From Anaerolineaceae bacterium (GTDB lineage Bacteria; Chloroflexota; Anaerolineae; Aggregatilineales; Phototrophicaceae): a stretch of DNA of 64,000 nt. Within the stretch, counting starts at the first letter, position 1, and each line of letters begins with the position of its first letter. A model generated the notes under the pieces. It saw only the letters and a list, made by a program, of their open reading frames with translations. It had not been told where the DNA came from and ran no database searches. A program made the position numbers and the translations under genes. Location: positions 124,001 through 188,000 of the forward strand of contig JACKCG010000007.1 of assembly GCA_020634135.1 (NCBI GenBank), in the 5' to 3' direction. Shown one piece after another: positions 1-9,000 of this stretch.

Positions 1-1253
1 CCATTGATAATAGACAAATCCACAGCGGGTGACTGGCCGAATACCAGCCCGGCCACCGGGTCATGCAGCGCCCCGGCAAATCCCACCGTATCCAACCGGA
101 AAGCTACCAGGTCAGCAGCCATGCCAGGTGCAAGCGCACCCACATCATCACGTCCCAGGACAGCAGCACCGCCCAACGTCGCAATTTCCAGGGCTTCGCG
201 GGCGGAAAGCCCAGCGGGATCCCCCATCACCCGTTGCAAGAGCATCGCCTGACGCGCTTCGTTCAGAAGATGTCCGGCATCATTGGAAGCAGAACCATCC
301 ACACCCAGGCCAACCGGCACCCGCGCATCCAGCATCTTCCGCACCGGGGCAATACCGGAGGCCAACCGCATATTCGAGTTCGGACAGTGGCAAACGCCGG
401 TATGTGTGCGAGCAAACAGTCCGATTTCACTGTCATCCAACTGAACACAATGGGCGTGCCAGACATCATCTCCCACCCAACCAACATCCTGAGCATAATC
501 GCCCGGACGGTAACCGAACGTTTCCAGGCTGTAGGCTACATCATTCACATTTTCCGCCAGATGGGTGTGCAGGTGGACGCCATAGCTGCGGGCGAGGGCT
601 GCTGCTTCACGCATTAAATCCTGGGTCACACTGAACGGCGAACACGGCGCGACGACGACGCGAAGCATGGCGTGGCGGTTAGCGTCGTGATACTGCTCGA
701 TCACCCGGCGCGTATCGCGCAGAATCTCGGCCTCGCTCTCAACAACGCTATCCGGCGGTAGACCGCCCTGGCTTTCGCCCAGACTCATTGAGCCACGAGC
801 TGCATGAAATCGCATCCCCATTTCCTGGGCAGCCCGGATTTCATCATCCAGCCTGACATCATTGGGGAAAATATACAGATGATCGCTGGAAGTTGTGCAG
901 CCGGAAAGCATCAGCTCAGCCATCGCGAGTTTAGCGGAGACATACACCATCTCGCCCGTCAGGCGACTCCAGACCGGATAGAGTGTTTTGAGCCAGCCGA
1001 ACAACTCGACATCCTGCGCCAGCACACGGGTCAGACTCTGATACATGTGGTGGTGTGTGTTGATGAGGCCGGGTAAGACAATGTGACGCGATAAGTCGAA
1101 CACCTCACCGGGCGCTTCGGCGGGCATATCCCCCAATAAACCCACCGCTTCAATAACGTTATCACGGATAAACACCGCGCCGTTTGCGATCTCGCGGCGG
1201 GCAGAGTCCATCGTGACAAGTGTATGGATGTTTTTCAACAGGATTGTGTGCAT
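1..1253 (-). CDS. 8-oxoguanine deaminase-type amidohydrolase, 3' end cut by window edge
   Basis: Metal-dependent amidohydrolase of the TRZ/ATZ deaminase group, expected to hydrolyse an amino group from a purine-like ring in the cytoplasm. The first 417 residues are visible. The frame stays open to base 1, so the C terminus lies outside. Metal ligands are seen in order: THHHMYQ after the first beta sheet, HLHTHLAEN, DVWHAHCVQ, and GVDGSASND, which holds the catalytic aspartate. The stretch RGSMSLGESQGGLPPDSVVE is typical of 8-oxoguanine deaminases as I recall the family. A hydroxyatrazine- or SsnA-like substrate is not excluded. The ATG at 1253 follows AAAGGAG at good spacing. It is divergent from the FtsB-like gene. 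Family membership is sure; the substrate is inferred. Confidence 0.75.
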   Translation of the reverse strand, partial: MHTILLKNIHTLVTMDSARREIANGAVFIRDNVIEAVGLLGDMPAEAPGEVFDLSRHIVLPGLINTHHHMYQSLTRVLAQDVELFGWLKTLYPVWSRLTGEMVYVSAKLAMAELMLSGCTTSSDHLYIFPNDVRLDDEIRAAQEMGMRFHAARGSMSLGESQGGLPPDSVVESEAEILRDTRRVIEQYHDANRHAMLRVVVAPCSPFSVTQDLMREAAALARSYGVHLHTHLAENVNDVAYSLETFGYRPGDYAQDVGWVGDDVWHAHCVQLDDSEIGLFARTHTGVCHCPNSNMRLASGIAPVRKMLDARVPVGLGVDGSASNDAGHLLNEARQAMLLQRVMGDPAGLSAREALEIATLGGAAVLGRDDVGALAPGMAADLVAFRLDTVGFAGALHDPVAGLVFGQSPAVDLSIIN

Positions 1254-1376
1254 CAGAACTCCTTTGTGGTAGAGGGAGTGTAGCACGCCGGGAAAATGTT
1301 CACAAGCAGGCCAACGGGCAAACCGCCCAATGCTCTGCCCGCCCTTTTGTTTCGTCCTGATTTAGTGTAGATTGGG

Positions 1377-1382
1377 TATACT
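1377..1382 (+). promoter_or_regulatory. -10 box (TATACT) placed for a leaderless transcript
   Basis: TATACT ends seven bases before the GTG at 1390, so transcription would start at or next to the start codon. No good -35 box is seen at 17 bp. This argues against the TTG at 1372 as start, since it would lie upstream of the transcript. Confidence 0.4.
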
Positions 1383-1389
1383 GAGAGTC

Positions 1390-1863
1390 GTGACGGAGCG
1401 CAAATTGGCCGCAAAAACACCGCCAGAAACCACGCCACAGCCAGAAAAGCGCAAGCGTACTACCGGCCAGCTTTCCGGTTTGCAGATTATGTTTGCTGCT
1501 ATCCTGGCAATCGGGCTGATTCTGGCGATTAACTTCAGTTCACGTATTACCGCTGCCCAGCCCCTCCAGCAGCTGTACGCTCAGGTATCCGGCGAAATCG
1601 AACGCCTCAGGCAGGAACAGGGCGACCTGATCGCCGAGCGCGATTATGTGCAGAGCGACGCCTACGTGGAGTCCTGGGCGCGGGACGCCGGAAAAATGGT
1701 ACGTCCCGGCGAAATCCTGGTCATCCCCAAACCCGCTGAAATCGGCACTGAGCCGACTCCAGTACCACCGCCGGACATCCCTCTGGAAATCGCGCCACCG
1801 GAACCGGACACCTGGCAGGTATGGTGGGCACTGTTCTTCGATAGTCCCCCACCGAAGTTCTAA
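1390..1863 (+). CDS. FtsB/DivIC-like septum formation initiator
   Basis: Bitopic membrane protein of 157 residues with the FtsB/DivIC layout. It has a short basic cytoplasmic tail (1-30), one membrane segment (about 31-50), a coiled coil (about 58-86, QQLYAQVSGEIERLRQEQ) and a compact outer region with VESWARDAGKMVRPGE, the usual sequence after the coiled coil. A Pro-rich tail (EPTPVPPPDIP) follows. FtsB-type proteins bridge FtsL and FtsQ in the divisome. The GTG at 1390 is preferred because a -10 box lies just upstream. A TTG at 1372 would add six residues. It is followed by a strong hairpin terminator. Family call is good; the exact divisome role is inferred. Confidence 0.75.
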   Translation: MTERKLAAKTPPETTPQPEKRKRTTGQLSGLQIMFAAILAIGLILAINFSSRITAAQPLQQLYAQVSGEIERLRQEQGDLIAERDYVQSDAYVESWARDAGKMVRPGEILVIPKPAEIGTEPTPVPPPDIPLEIAPPEPDTWQVWWALFFDSPPPKF

Positions 1864-1871
1864 GCAAAACA

Positions 1872-1900
1872 AAAAACCTGCCATTGAGACAGGTTTTTGC
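1872..1900. terminator. Bidirectional intrinsic terminator between ftsB-like gene and tRNA-Val
   Basis: Nine-base inverted repeat AAAAACCTG / CAGGTTTTT with a nine-base loop. It has A-runs on one side and T-runs on the other, so it can end transcription from the FtsB-like gene (+) and from tRNA-Val (-). Confidence 0.8.
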
Positions 1901-1930
1901 ATATAGAGCATTCATTTCCTGAGTTCTTAG

Positions 1931-2003
1931 TGGGCAGTACAGGACTTGAACCTGTAACCGCGCGGATGTAAACCGCGTGCTCTGCCAATTGAGCTAACTG
2001 CCC
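1931..2003 (-). tRNA. tRNA-Val (anticodon TAC)
   Basis: Complete cloverleaf on the minus strand. Acceptor stem GGGCAGT/ACTGCCC, D arm GCTC..GAGC, anticodon stem CGCGG/CCGCG around loop TTTACAT (anticodon TAC), T arm ACAGG/CCTGT with loop TTCAAGT, discriminator A. CCA is not encoded. Confidence 0.97.
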
Positions 2004-2015
2004 TTAATGACTCAG

Positions 2016-2044
2016 ATTTTACATGAGCCACTCCGGTTTATCAA
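2016..2044 (-). promoter_or_regulatory. Promoter of tRNA-Val
   Basis: Minus-strand TTGATA (2044-2039), a 17-bp spacer and TAAAAT (2021-2016), ending 12 bases before the tRNA 5' end. It is close to sigma-70 consensus. Confidence 0.65.
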
Positions 2045-2109
2045 TACCAGCGTACTCCCGAATCGCGCCGAATACATACCGCACAAGGATCGTCCAGTGC
2101 CAAACCACT

Positions 2110-2664
2110 CTACATGCGCGGCAAGGTAACACCGGTCTGTCCCTGATACTTGCCCTTCTTGTCGGCGTAGGATGTTTCGCACTCTTCGTCTCCCTCGAAA
2201 AATAACACCTGCGCGATCCCTTCGTTCGCATAAACCTTTGCGGGCAGTGGTGTCGTGTTGCTGATTTCCAGTGTCACATACCCTTCCCACTGCGGCTCAA
2301 AGGGAGTCACATTCACGATCAACCCGCAGCGAGCGTAGGTGGATTTACCCAGGCAGACCGTCAACACGCTGCGCGGAATGCGGAAATACTCCATCGAGCG
2401 TGCCAGGGCAAACGAATTGGGCGGAATCACGCACACATCACCTTTGAAATCCACAAATGAATTGGGAGCGAACTCCTTCGGGTCAACAATCGCGTTATAC
2501 ACATTGGTGAACACTTTGAATTCGTCCGCCACGCGCATATCATAACCATAACTGGAAACACCGTAGCTAATCACCCCCTGGCGCACCTGGTTTTCCACAA
2601 ACGGCTCAATCATGCCGTGTTCCAATGCCATCTTGCGAATCCAATGATCGGGTTTAAGTCCCAT
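2110..2664 (-). CDS. dcd: dCTP deaminase
   Basis: Deaminates dCTP to dUTP, feeding dTMP synthesis. 184 residues, normal for Dcd. Family blocks seen: DHWIRKMALEHGMIEPF at the N terminus, SYGVSSYGYDMRV, FALARSMEYFRIPRSV, GKSTYARCGLIVNVTPFEP, WEGYVTLEISN with the catalytic glutamate, and the C-terminal GKYQGQTGVTLPRM that folds over the nucleotide. The ATG at 2664 follows AGGAG. A longer frame from 2703 adds 13 non-conserved residues and overlaps a likely -10 (TACAAT), so it is rejected. A bifunctional dCTP deaminase/dUTPase cannot be excluded by eye. Confidence 0.93.
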   Translation of the reverse strand: MGLKPDHWIRKMALEHGMIEPFVENQVRQGVISYGVSSYGYDMRVADEFKVFTNVYNAIVDPKEFAPNSFVDFKGDVCVIPPNSFALARSMEYFRIPRSVLTVCLGKSTYARCGLIVNVTPFEPQWEGYVTLEISNTTPLPAKVYANEGIAQVLFFEGDEECETSYADKKGKYQGQTGVTLPRM

Positions 2665-2723
2665 GCCCGCACTCCTGTTCTTAGGATCAACCAACACGAC
2701 CATTGTACACAGATTCAGAAATT

Positions 2724-2748
2724 AAAAAGAGCCGTCACCGGCCCTCTC
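2724..2748 (-). terminator. Intrinsic terminator of the response regulator gene
   Basis: On the minus strand an imperfect stem GAGGGCCG / CGGCTC with loop GTGA is followed by TTTTTAAT. It lies about 20 bases after the stop codon of the upstream regulator gene. Confidence 0.7.
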
Positions 2749-2767
2749 TGCGCACAGAAACATGCGA

Positions 2768-3475
2768 CTAAACGTGCTCAATCGGCATCCGGTAGCCCTG
2801 CCCCGGCACCGTGACGATATACGTCGGATGGCGTGGGTTTTTCTCAAGTTTCTGGCGTAACCGGGAGATGTTCACGCGCAGCACCGAATAATCCCCCTGA
2901 TACTGCTCGCCCCATACACCCCGCAGCAAATCATCGTGCGTGACAATTTTCCCTGCGCTGCGCATCAGCGTTACGAGCAACCCATACTCAATCGGCGTCA
3001 GGTGCAGCCGCTGCCCACGTATGTAGGCCTGGCGGCGGGGAATATCCAGTTCGAGCTGCCGCACCACCAGCTTCGTCTCCGGCTGGGGCGTCCAGTCAAT
3101 CCTCCGCAGCAGTGCCCCTATTCTGGCAACCAGCTCTTCTGGCGAGAACGGTTTCGCCATATAGTCATCAGCGCCGGCTTCTAACGCCACCACCTTGTCG
3201 CGCTCTTTGGTAAACCCACTGAGTACAATCATCGGCAGAAAAGAGTGGCTGCGTACCTGCCGCAGCACTTCCAACCCATTAATATCTGGCAGGTTGATGT
3301 CCAGAAGCACCAGGTCAGGCATCATCGCGGCTATCTCTTGTAGTGCTTCCGTGCCACGTTCGACGGCAACGGCATTATACCCAGCCTCTTCAAGCACCGC
3401 GCAAACCACCTCAGCCGTATCATCATCGTCTTCTACGACTAGAACCTGCCGGTTAGGGGTATCCAACATTACCAT
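2768..3475 (-). CDS. OmpR/PhoB-family DNA-binding response regulator
   Basis: Two-component response regulator, 235 residues. The receiver domain (about 10-125) has the acidic pocket VVEDDDDTAEVV, the phospho-acceptor in LVLLDINLPD, the switch residue in MIVLSGF and the lysine in DDYMAKPF. The C-terminal winged helix (about 135-232) shows LHLTPIEYGLLVTLMRSAGKIVTHDDLL, SVLRVNISRLRQKLE and VPGQGYRM. The ATG at 3475 follows GGGGAAG. The frame extends to 3502 but without a ribosome site. No kinase is adjacent, so it is an orphan here. Possible partners are the two sensor kinases elsewhere in this window, or others outside. Confidence 0.93.
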   Translation of the reverse strand: MVMLDTPNRQVLVVEDDDDTAEVVCAVLEEAGYNAVAVERGTEALQEIAAMMPDLVLLDINLPDINGLEVLRQVRSHSFLPMIVLSGFTKERDKVVALEAGADDYMAKPFSPEELVARIGALLRRIDWTPQPETKLVVRQLELDIPRRQAYIRGQRLHLTPIEYGLLVTLMRSAGKIVTHDDLLRGVWGEQYQGDYSVLRVNISRLRQKLEKNPRHPTYIVTVPGQGYRMPIEHV

Positions 3476-3740
3476 GTAAACTTCCCCAGGGTACGATCTC
3501 ACGACAAGAATCCACCAGGATGCCAGTTTGTATAGACTCGGACAAACGCCACCTGCCTGACCTAAAGTGAAAGATCATTACGCAAAGAAAACAATTACCA
3601 GACCAATTTGTAACAATCATAACGTAACTTGCCCACTCTGCGCAACATACGCTCAGGGCATTCTGATATATTGCAGGCCCAAAACGGGAAATACCATGAA
3701 CACAAGAGATGGGAATTACAGTTTTCTGTGATGAACGTGG

Positions 3741-4781
3741 CTACAAAGACTGGACACCGGGTAAGCCAAGGATATGCACGACACTTCCGTCCGCCATTAG
3801 TGATTGCCCCGGAACTGCCAGCGGGAGTTTGACGACACCGATCCCAAGTATTTCCCCCAACGGTGTTACAACACTGCTGGTAAGCATTCCGGCGGGCTTA
3901 CCCTCGTAAGTCAGTTCGACAGGTGCCTCAGCCATTGCATCCAGCCGCAGGGTAACAATGGTTTTAGCAAGTCGCTGCCGGCTTTCCATACGGGCGAGAA
4001 TCTCCTGCCCGGTATAACACCCCTTGCCGAAGCTCACTTCATCCCATAATCCCAACTCAAGCGGAATATAGTTCGCCGTAAGCTCATGGCCGATTGCAGG
4101 GCGCCCGGCACGAATACGGATCGCGTTATAGGTTAGCGATCCGGCAGGAATCAGACTGTACGCTGCCCCAACCTTGAGCAGCGCCGCCCATACCTGTTCC
4201 GCCATTTCGGAAGGAGTCACCAGTAACCAATGCGCTCCACTGACAGGTTTCCGCCGGACCATGAAAACGGGGACACCGGCTACCGTGACTTCCGCCCCAT
4301 GAAACGACGTGAAAGCCGCAGCGCCGGGCAGCAGCGCGTCCGCTATCTGGTCAGACTCAGGGCCGTGCAGGACAAACTGGCGCGTTGTAGCGGTGAGGTC
4401 AACAAAATGCACCCGGTCATTATAAAAAACCTGCCGCTGGAGACTGGTCTGGAACGCCCCACCCTGCCCCGGCTCGGTCACCGCCAGCAGCCAATCGCCC
4501 CGGTTGTAGATAACGGCACGATGAATGACACGCCCGTTCGCATTCGTGAACAATGTCGGACGACCAGTGTGCGCTGGCAAATCCATCAGGTCATTGGTGG
4601 CAATCCGCTGCAACCAATCCACCCGATCATCTCCGGCAATATGCAGTCTCCCCTCATGAGAGCGATCCATCACAACTGCCTTTTCCAGCGCGGCGTGATA
4701 TTCTGCTCCCAGATCACCGTAATGCAGCGGAATGCCATCCTTGGCGAGAACCGCACCATGTGCGAGGTGGAATCCTGTCAT
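3741..4781 (-). CDS. ygfZ: YgfZ/GcvT-family folate-binding protein
   Basis: 346 residues with the aminomethyltransferase (GcvT) fold and the YgfZ signature KGCYTGQEILARMESR around residues 265-280. YgfZ proteins bind tetrahydrofolate and help keep or repair certain Fe-S enzymes. They do not act as the glycine-cleavage T protein. Other family blocks: LEKAVVMDRSHEGRLHIAG, VDWLQRIATNDL, FTNANGRVIH and IPLELGLWDEVSFGKGC. No other glycine-cleavage gene is near, which supports YgfZ over GcvT. It lies 15 bases downstream of the Gmk-Nudix gene on the same strand and may be co-transcribed. Confidence 0.85.
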   Translation of the reverse strand: MTGFHLAHGAVLAKDGIPLHYGDLGAEYHAALEKAVVMDRSHEGRLHIAGDDRVDWLQRIATNDLMDLPAHTGRPTLFTNANGRVIHRAVIYNRGDWLLAVTEPGQGGAFQTSLQRQVFYNDRVHFVDLTATTRQFVLHGPESDQIADALLPGAAAFTSFHGAEVTVAGVPVFMVRRKPVSGAHWLLVTPSEMAEQVWAALLKVGAAYSLIPAGSLTYNAIRIRAGRPAIGHELTANYIPLELGLWDEVSFGKGCYTGQEILARMESRQRLAKTIVTLRLDAMAEAPVELTYEGKPAGMLTSSVVTPLGEILGIGVVKLPLAVPGQSLMADGSVVHILGLPGVQSL

Positions 4782-4796
4782 CTTTTCGCACCCTGC

Positions 4797-5813
4797 TCAA
4801 AGCTGCTGATGGAATGCCACGAGCGTCTCACGGAAGCCCTCTGGTAGTGTGGCCTGCGTCACTGGCACCCACTCCCAGCCAGGCGGCGTGATACGGTGGG
4901 ATAGGGGGTAGAAATAGTATAATGTGGTGTGTTGGAAAAACTCAGGCGGCAAGCTGTCCATCGCTTCCGGCAGGGTGGCCGGGCTGGTAGACCAGCTCGC
5001 ATAGCGCAGGTTGGCGCGATCCACTTCAATTCCCAGGTTATCTACCAGGGCGCTGCGGGCCGCATCCACCACCAACCGCCCATCGGTCACGCTGCCGGTT
5101 GGGAAGCGAGAATCACCCTGCAACTGCAACACCTCGTCATTGTAGACCGGAATGACCGTCACAACCGCTGTTTGTCTGTGGCGCGGCAGGTGCCGCTGCA
5201 TACGCAGCTTTTCCAGGTCACGGCGACTGTATGCGGAGAGGATAATCGCGTGTAGTTGGTCTGCCGCCTGATTGATGTCATCATTCGTGATGAGATAGTC
5301 GCACAGGGGCGCATACTGCATCTCCATCTCAACCCGGCACAGCCGCTTTTCAATCTCTTCCGGGGGTTCGCCCCGCGCCTGCATCCGGGTCCGCAGCACG
5401 TCTAGCGCAGGTGGTTTAATAAAAATCAGAATGGTGTTATTCGGGTAACAGGAACGGGTATACGTCGCCCCAAACACCTCGATATCCGCGATCAGGTCTT
5501 CACCAGCGCCCATAGCGCCCTCAACGGTCATACGCGGAATGCCATAAAGATGCCCATGAACAACCTGGTGTTCCAGGAGTGCGTCGCGGGCAATCATCGT
5601 TTCAAATTCATCACGGGTGACAAACAGGTGTTCCCGCCCCTGTTTTTCTCCTGGGCGGATTGGGCGGGTTGTAGCGGTTGGAAGTTGGCGGATTTGATGA
5701 CCAGATCGTGCCAGTACTGCTTTCATCAAGGAGTTTTTACCGACCCCAGGTGGGCCAACCAGTAAAAAAAGCAGTCCCAGAAAATGTTGTGGAATCCCTG
5801 TCACGACTTGCAT
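4797..5813 (-). CDS. Guanylate kinase fused to a degenerate Nudix domain
   Basis: 338 residues. Residues about 12-205 are a guanylate kinase domain: P-loop LLVGPPGVGKNS (usual form GPSGxGKST), GMP-binding TATTRPIRPGE, YGIPRMTVEGAMGAGEDLIADIEVFGA, IFIKPPALDVLRTRM with lid RGEPPEEIEKRL, and CDYLITNDD. Residues about 215-335 resemble a Nudix fold: AVVTVIPVYNDEVLQLQ, then FPTGSVTDGRLVVDAARSAL followed by VDNLGIEV, where a Nudix box belongs. The box glutamate is Arg, RE is SA and EE is DN, so metal binding looks lost. Standalone Gmk is about 200 residues. GMP kinase activity is inferred; the extra domain may bind a nucleotide or ligand. It is preceded by an extended -10 promoter inside a repeated 12-mer. 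Confidence 0.8.
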   Translation of the reverse strand: MQVVTGIPQHFLGLLFLLVGPPGVGKNSLMKAVLARSGHQIRQLPTATTRPIRPGEKQGREHLFVTRDEFETMIARDALLEHQVVHGHLYGIPRMTVEGAMGAGEDLIADIEVFGATYTRSCYPNNTILIFIKPPALDVLRTRMQARGEPPEEIEKRLCRVEMEMQYAPLCDYLITNDDINQAADQLHAIILSAYSRRDLEKLRMQRHLPRHRQTAVVTVIPVYNDEVLQLQGDSRFPTGSVTDGRLVVDAARSALVDNLGIEVDRANLRYASWSTSPATLPEAMDSLPPEFFQHTTLYYFYPLSHRITPPGWEWVPVTQATLPEGFRETLVAFHQQL

Positions 5814-5829
5814 CCTTATTACCCGGGTA

Positions 5830-5858
5830 CAGGTAGTGTATTATATCAGGTAGTGTAT
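5830..5858 (-). promoter_or_regulatory. Extended -10 promoter flanked by a doubled 12-bp site
   Basis: Minus-strand TGATATAAT (TATAAT at 5845-5840) is an extended -10 element upstream of the Gmk-Nudix gene. The 12-mer CAGGTAGTGTAT (+ strand) occurs at 5830-5841 and 5847-5858, a 17-bp period, on either side of the -10. Such placement would let a repressor block RNA polymerase; the repressor is unknown. Confidence 0.55.
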
Positions 5859-5911
5859 CAGGATGGCCCGTCAGGGACTATAGGAAATTTGTTAGAAAAT
5901 ACAAAGCCTGT

Positions 5912-5941
5912 CCGATAACAAACAAGGGGCCGAAGCCCCCT
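5912..5941 (-). terminator. Intrinsic terminator of the giant surface-protein gene
   Basis: On the minus strand a seven-pair stem (AGGGGGC / GCCCCTT) closes a TTCG tetraloop and is followed by GTTTGTTAT. It lies about 60 bases after the stop at 6004. Confidence 0.75.
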
Positions 5942-6003
5942 GTTCGCTGTTCGTCTCAGAGATGATGGCGGAGTACGGCGAACCGCCGCACCCCGACCTC
6001 AGC

Positions 6004-9000
6004 TTAGTTGTTCACCTGGATTTCCGTAATCCACCAACCATCTCTCACAGAACTGGTTGTGTATAGTCGGAAGCGCAGGCCGATGTAATTGTTCACATAG
6101 GACGCCAGGTTATGCCGCCGCAACATCCAGTCCCGCGATGGTGGCAACCACTGCGCTGAACCTGAGATAGTCGGACTGTCGCAGCCCGGTGTACACCCGT
6201 TCGACAGATTATTCTGTGTCCAGGTGAAGCCCCCACTGTCAGTCACTTCCACATAGGCGCGATTGCCACTAGCCAGGTCATAGTAGGTATAGAATTGCAG
6301 CTGCGGTGCCCAGACAAAGCCCGGTGTCCCAGGGCTGGGATTATACAGATTCAGCAGCCCATTCAGCATGAGTGACGAGTCACCATATAGAACTGAATTG
6401 ATAACCGGGCTGGTCTGCGTCAGACGTGGGCTATCACTGAAGGAGAAGGTGTTATTCCCGACAGCCAGCTGGATCACCGCACTACCGCTTGCCTCAAACC
6501 ATTCCAGGATCATACGGTAGTTACCCGCCGTCAGGGAAACATTTGCCATGTAAACCGTCGCGCCCTGAGTCTTCCATTGCTCAACCAGATTCCATCCGGG
6601 CGGTTCGCCACCCGCTGGGTACGTTTCGTACCGGAGGCGTACCCCGTCATCGGAACGGACGATAAATGTATAGTCACCGGCCTGAACCTGAATGTCGCGC
6701 ACCCACCGCCCCACGAAGTGATCCGACCAGGTATTATCAAACTCACCGCCTGGCGGCCTGCCAGAAGTACCGAAATCGTAGTCAATATCACTGCTATAGG
6801 CCCGCAGCACCAGACCCGGATTGGCGACATCATAGGCTTCCATCGCGGCTACATACGTCCCGGTATCCGGATAATCCTCGGGCCTCGGCACACCATTCAG
6901 AGTTGAATTGGCGCGTGAGGTACTGCACGAAGCCGGACAGTCAATGAAGTAACCGTACCAGGGATTCGGGCCTAGCGCCGCCGGGCCACCACCAGAACCT
7001 TTCCACATATCCGGTGCCAGCCCCCAAATACCTTCAGCAACCCAGTTGGCTGTATTCTGAGCGCTATCGAAGAAGGGCAAACCGTAGATGGTGGGATTGT
7101 TCAGCACAAACCGCACATCATCCACCCAGAACCCATCCCGCAGACCGCCGCTTCCGCTGTAAGAGTACACCAGGAACCGGACACGGATTCGCGTCCCGAT
7201 GAACGACGTCAGATCAATCTGTTCGCGTCCCCAGGTATCCCGCCGCGCCCATTCACTCTGTATCCAGACCGTTTGCCAGGCGTCCCAACCGTACAGACGC
7301 TCATACTGCTGCACAGTCTGAGACGTATTTTCCGGCGCGAACTGCACCATAACATAGTCGTTGTCGCCAACATTATAGTGTGTCCAGAAGTACATAATCG
7401 GGTTGTCGCTGGCCTGTGTCCCGCGCAGGTCAATGATCGTGCTCATTTCCAGTACGCTGTAGGTAAGATGCCGGTAGTTGGTGTTTTCCGGCGGGCTGTC
7501 ATGGAATGACCGCAACAGGCTGCGACGATCCCAGTCAATCCCGAACCAATCGCCACCAGCCCACCACCGAGTCCACCAGGCGGATGGTTGGTCAATATTG
7601 TCAATATAGTTGCCACCACCAAGGCCCAGGCCACCGGGATTATCCATCTGACTCCACAGCTTGTGGACGACTTCCTGTTTTTCGTAGACATCTATGTTGT
7701 CCACATAGATGCCGTCACCAACAGACGAATTCGAGCGCGCATCCAACCGGATACGGAAGTAGAAGTCATCATCATGTGTATCACCGTTGCTCTTCAGCGT
7801 CGCCCAACTCAACCCGGTAGCCTGTTGGATAGCCGCCAGCAGGTCAATTTCAACTCGTTCCCAGGCAAGCTGGTCGCGGGTCGTGCTGTTGTAGGTATAG
7901 CTCCACACAGGTGTCCAGGCGATTGATGCCGTGCCAGTATCCGTGTTTGCTGGACGGAAGATGTCCACATAGATCGCTTCGTTGGGATTCAGATCACGCC
8001 AATGCCAGAAGGATAGCATCGGATATACTGCCGGGCCGGACGGATTGTTATTACAGTCCTTGTTGCCGCCCCAGACCGTCAGATTTTCTGGCGTGTCATT
8101 GTTGAAGTCAATCGGGTAGCGCAGTTCAAGCGAGTTGTTTGAACCATGGACGTAGTTACCCAATGGACTGTCGGTGAAGGAATGTCCAGCGCCGCCGTAG
8201 CCACTGCTGGAGGTCATCCCCCACGACCCGGTGAAGAACCAATTATCAATCCCGCGTTCAGCGTCATCACAGAAAGGATACTGGCTGTAGCGCGGCAGCC
8301 CTTCCCGTTCGAGGGTAATGTCATCAATGTACCAACCGTCGCGGCTGTTGCTGTTCTTGTCAACAATCAGGGCGAAACGCAGCCGGAATGGCTGGCTGTA
8401 CCAGTTCGGGACTGCATTCAACAGGAATTCGACAAACTCATATCCTGCTGCGGACTGCCCGGTTGCCAGTACATTACCGGCCCGAGTCCAGGTATCCGGC
8501 ACATTGTCCCGCGCATCCCGCGTCCATTGAATTTCAATGCGGTCTCCCGAGTCCAGGTCATAAGCACTCCAGAAGGAGAGCATCGGCATACCATCATCGC
8601 CCTCCCAATCCGGTTGTCCACCGGAACCATCGGGGAGGATGTCAGTCAGATTGATGTCACCGTTGAACTCAACATAGTGTATACGAACATCGTTGGTCGC
8701 GTCCTGCTGCCAACCAAAGTCGTCATAGTTCCCGGTGGGGCTGGAATCCCAGCTCATAGCGGCTGTATCGCCCAGATGAGCATTATTGGTCGTCAATTCG
8801 AAGCGACCCGACGAGATGAAGTCACTTTTTTGACTCTGTGAATCGAGGTTCCACGCCATCCCGCAGGTGAGTTTACTGTCGTGACACACGGTAAACGTCC
8901 GCGTATTCCGGTTCGTGATATTGACATCGTCTATGAACCAGCGACGAATGCCCGTTCCGGCGGTACTGCGTACCCGGAAGCGGTACGCCACCTGTGTGTA

